64,000 nucleotides of DNA. Origin: Thauera aminoaromatica S2. Lineage in GTDB: Bacteria > Pseudomonadota > Gammaproteobacteria > Burkholderiales > Rhodocyclaceae. The stretch spans positions 1 through 64,000 of the forward strand of contig NZ_AMXD01000002.1 in NCBI RefSeq assembly GCF_000310185.1, written 5' to 3'. Made by a program: the position numbers and the translations under genes. The notes beneath the pieces were generated by a model. That model had not been told where the DNA came from. It made no database searches and saw only the letters and a list, made by a program, of their open reading frames with translations. Positions 61,877 to 64,000 of the stretch are shown here, in pieces (the stretch's first letter is position 1; the number at the start of each line of letters is the position of its first letter).

Positions 61877-62856
61877 CGCGGCGCTCCATGCAGCTCGTCC
61901 AGCAGCGCGGCGAAATCCGCCGCCAGCGGCACCTCCCAACGCATCGCCTCGCCGCTGCGCGGATGCGTGAGCCCCAGCCGGAAGGCATGCAGGGCCTGGC
62001 GCGGGAACGCATCGAGGCGCACATCGCCGCAGCGGCGCGCCCCATAAAGCGGATCGCCGACCAGCGCATGGCCGATGTGCGCCATGTGGACGCGGATCTG
62101 GTGGGTACGCCCGGTCTCCAGACGACATTCGACCAGGGTCGCACGCGGGAAACGCTCGGTGACGCGGTAATGCGTGACCGCCGGACGGCCGTTGCCGACG
62201 ACTGCCATGCGCGTGCGCTGCGTAGGGTGACGCCCGATCGGCGCATCGACCGTGCCGCCGGCCGTCAGCGCGCCCTGCACCAGCGCGCGGTAGTGGCGCC
62301 CGACCGTGCGCGCCTGGAGCTGACGCACGAGCTCGGTCTGCGCGGCCAGCGTCTTCGCCACCACCATCAGCCCGCTGGTGTCCTTGTCGAGCCGGTGCAC
62401 GATACCGGCCCGCGGCACCCCGGCGAGCGCGGGGTTGCGGTGCAGCAAGGCGTTGAGCAGGGTCCCGCTCCAGTTGCCGCTGCCGGGATGCACGACGAGG
62501 CCGACGGGCTTGTCGATCACCAGCAGGTCCTCGTCCTCGTAGACCACCGCGAGCGGGATGTCCTCGGGCAGCGCGGCGGTGACCTCGGGCGGCGGCAGCG
62601 CGTCGATCTCGACGCACTCCCCGCCGCACACCTTGCGGCGCGCATCGGGGCTCGCGCCATCGACGCGGATCCAGCCCTCCTTGAGCCAGCCCTGCAGGCG
62701 GCTGCGCGAATGTTGGGGGAGAAGCCGTGCCAGGGCCTGATCGAGGCGCAGCCCACCCAGTTCGACGGGAATCGTCAGCGCCTCCCACGCATCGGCGTCG
62801 TCGGCGGGAAGATCGGCTGGGAGGGCGGCTGGGATATAATCGGCGTGTTCATTCAC
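61873..62856 (-). CDS. rluD: 23S rRNA pseudouridine synthase
   Basis: 327 aa from GTG 62856; a longer in-frame ATG at 63009 would lie antisense inside bamD and is not favoured. N-terminal S4 domain (RLDQALARLLPQHSRSRLQGWLKEGWIRVDG) and catalytic domain with GIVHRLDKDTSGLMVVAK (Asp, about 145-162). RluD modifies helix 69 of 23S rRNA. Divergent with bamD. Confidence 0.92.
   Translation of the reverse strand: MNEHADYIPAALPADLPADDADAWEALTIPVELGGLRLDQALARLLPQHSRSRLQGWLKEGWIRVDGASPDARRKVCGGECVEIDALPPPEVTAALPEDIPLAVVYEDEDLLVIDKPVGLVVHPGSGNWSGTLLNALLHRNPALAGVPRAGIVHRLDKDTSGLMVVAKTLAAQTELVRQLQARTVGRHYRALVQGALTAGGTVDAPIGRHPTQRTRMAVVGNGRPAVTHYRVTERFPRATLVECRLETGRTHQIRVHMAHIGHALVGDPLYGARRCGDVRLDAFPRQALHAFRLGLTHPRSGEAMRWEVPLAADFAALLDELHGAPR
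62835..62840 (+). promoter_or_regulatory. -10 element of bamD
   Basis: A perfect TATAAT lies 29 bp before the bamD ATG (62870). No strong -35 is seen. It overlaps the start of rluD. Confidence 0.6.
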
Positions 62857-62869
62857 GCGAGTGTCTTCG

Positions 62870-63679
62870 ATGGCCAGGTTCACCCCCGGAAGTTTAACGG
62901 CAAAAGCCGCGCTGATTGGCGCCTTGCTGCTCGGCGGCTGCGGCCTCCTGCCCGAGCAGGTCGACGAGACCGCCGGCTGGAACGCACAAAAGCTGTATTC
63001 CGAGGCCAAGGCCTCGATGAGCGAGGGCGGCTACGATCGCGCGGTGACGCTATTCGAGAAGCTCGAGGCACGCTATCCCTACGGCCGCTTCGCCCAGCAG
63101 GCCCAGCTTGAGGTGGCCTACGCGTACTACAAGCAGGGCGAGCAGGCGCTCGCGCTCGCCGCGGCCGACCGCTTCATCAAGCTCCATCCCAATCACCCGA
63201 ACGTCGACTACGCCTACTACCTCAAGGGCCTGGTCAACTTCAACGAAGACCTCGGCCTGCTCGCCGGCCTGTCGCGCCAGGATCTCTCCGAGCGCGACCC
63301 CAAGGGCGCACGCGAGGCCTTCGACGGCTTCCGCGAACTGGTCGAGCGCTTCCCCGAGAGCCGCTACGCCGACGACTCGCGGGCGCGCATGCAGTACCTG
63401 ATCAACTCGCTCGCCTCGCACGAGGTGCATGTCTCGCGCTACTACTACAACCGCGGCGCCTACGTCGCGGCGATCAACCGCGCGCAGACCGCGGTGAATA
63501 ACTTCCCGCAGGCACCGGCGATCGAGGAGGCGCTGTTCCTGATGGTCATGAGCTACGACAAGCTCGGCATGGCGCAGCTGCGCGACGACGCCGACCGCGT
63601 CATGCGCAAGAACTTCCCCGACAGCGTGTATTTCCGCGGTGGCCCGGAAGACACGCGGCCGTGGTGGCAGCTGTGGTGA
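62870..63679 (+). CDS. bamD: outer membrane assembly lipoprotein BamD
   Basis: 269 aa from ATG 62870 (a GTG at 62861 is also possible). Lipoprotein signal with lipobox LLGGCGLLPEQ. Tetratricopeptide repeats follow: LYSEAKASMSEGGYDRAVTLFEKLEARYPYG (about 40-70), QLEVAYAYYKQGEQALALAAADRFIKLHP and later units. Subunit of the BAM complex. Confidence 0.95.
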   Translation: MARFTPGSLTAKAALIGALLLGGCGLLPEQVDETAGWNAQKLYSEAKASMSEGGYDRAVTLFEKLEARYPYGRFAQQAQLEVAYAYYKQGEQALALAAADRFIKLHPNHPNVDYAYYLKGLVNFNEDLGLLAGLSRQDLSERDPKGAREAFDGFRELVERFPESRYADDSRARMQYLINSLASHEVHVSRYYYNRGAYVAAINRAQTAVNNFPQAPAIEEALFLMVMSYDKLGMAQLRDDADRVMRKNFPDSVYFRGGPEDTRPWWQLW

Positions 63680-63722
63680 GGGTCTGATCCCCCGATCATG
63701 CAGATCGGGCGGAGCAAGATGT

Positions 63723-63750
63723 AAAAAGGCGCCCTGCGAGGCGCCTTTTT
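63723..63750 (+). terminator. terminator of bamD
   Basis: AAAAAGGCGCC / GGCGCCTTTTT with a 6-nt loop, 43 nt after the stop; also T-rich on the minus strand. Confidence 0.9.
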
Positions 63751-63803
63751 ACATTTCCAGTGCCGTCGCCGCGATGCACGCGTGCAGCTCTCCATCGCCG
63801 GAT

Positions 63804-63851
63804 CGCGAGTCGCGTCGCTCCTGCAGGAGCACAGGAGCGACGCGACTCGCG
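63804..63851. repeat. 20-bp perfect inverted repeat
   Basis: Two perfectly complementary 20-bp arms (63804-63823 and 63832-63851) with an 8-bp centre. No T-run on the minus strand. It lies 17 bp beyond the stop of the gene at the right edge. REP-like element or factor-dependent 3' end are possible. Confidence 0.7.
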
Positions 63852-63868
63852 CCGAGCGTGGACGACGC

Positions 63869-64000
63869 TCAGGCGCCGACCTTGGCCTTGAACTGCTGGC
63901 GATAGCGGTGCAGCAGCGGCTCGGTGTAGCCGCTCGGCTGGGCGCAGCCCTCGAAGATCAGCGCGCGCGCGGCCTGGTAGGCCACCGAGTCGTCGAAGTT
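63869..64000 (-). CDS. glcB: probable malate synthase G, C-terminal end
   Basis: Partial frame entering from the right edge and ending TGA at 63869. The 43 visible residues end in [39 protein letters not shown]. The phrase [15 protein letters not shown] near the end is characteristic of malate synthase G. Identification rests on this short tail only. Confidence 0.55.
   Translation of the reverse strand, partial: NFDDSVAYQAARALIFEGCAQPSGYTEPLLHRYRQQFKAKVGA

Noticed and set aside
62857-63009. Longer N-terminus for rluD
   Set aside because: It would be coded antisense to the start of bamD, and the extra residues are not of the RluD family; the GTG at 62856 fits better.

Overview
The window is high-GC chromosome from a betaproteobacterium. 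Gene content and order (fimV-asd-leuB-leuD-leuC, trxA-rho, phaC-phaB-phaR, rluD/bamD, plus a DmpR-regulated multicomponent phenol hydroxylase) point to the Rhodocyclales, in the Thauera/Azoarcus/Aromatoleum area. This assignment is an inference from gene content; no database search was possible.

Layout. Positions 1-13.6 kb hold housekeeping and amino-acid genes, nearly all on the minus strand: fimV (cut by the window edge), asd, leuBDC with a tiny entericidin-like lipoprotein inside, an M48 protease, an MFS carrier, aroC, ilvBN with a valine-rich leader peptide and attenuator, fadD, a CBS protein and a ferredoxin. From 14 to 17.7 kb come trxA, rho, a 3-hydroxyacyl-CoA dehydrogenase and a GntR/FCD regulator. 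From 17.9 to 51.7 kb lies an aromatic catabolic island of about 34 kb. From 51.8 to 52.5 kb is a tandemly duplicated tRNA Ala-Glu-Asp cassette. The rest (52.6-64 kb) is a flavin oxidoreductase, a patatin, rimO, a PHA granule locus (phaR, two phaB, phaC), pgeF, rluD, bamD and the end of a probable malate synthase G gene.

The island has two catabolic modules. Module 1 (17.9-36.6 kb) is built on a divergent promoter region. The plus-strand arm is benABCD, turning benzoate into catechol, followed by an XylS/BenR-type AraC regulator. The minus-strand arm opens with a 1180-residue indolepyruvate:ferredoxin-oxidoreductase-type fusion protein. It continues with an XylT-like ferredoxin, catechol 2,3-dioxygenase, the semialdehyde dehydrogenase, 2-oxopent-4-enoate hydratase, 4-oxalocrotonate decarboxylase, a complete Liv-type ABC importer and a hemerythrin protein. 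Both arms carry a tandem pair of TGCA-N6-GGATA sites, arranged as mirror images. Module 2 (38.0-51.7 kb) has DmpR, a sigma-54-type promoter, phenol hydroxylase dmpKLMNOP, semialdehyde hydrolase dmpD, a second catechol 2,3-dioxygenase, then dmpF, dmpG, dmpI, a GlcG/HbpS-like protein and an outer-membrane Phenol_MetA_deg protein.

The meta-cleavage pathway is split. Dehydrogenase, hydratase and decarboxylase are only in module 1; hydrolase, tautomerase, aldolase and acylating acetaldehyde dehydrogenase are only in module 2. Neither module alone is a full route to pyruvate and acetyl-CoA. Two closely related GntR regulators border the modules, and the motif TTTCTCGA(G/T)ATTT recurs before both of them and at other island promoters, suggesting a shared control layer above BenR and DmpR.
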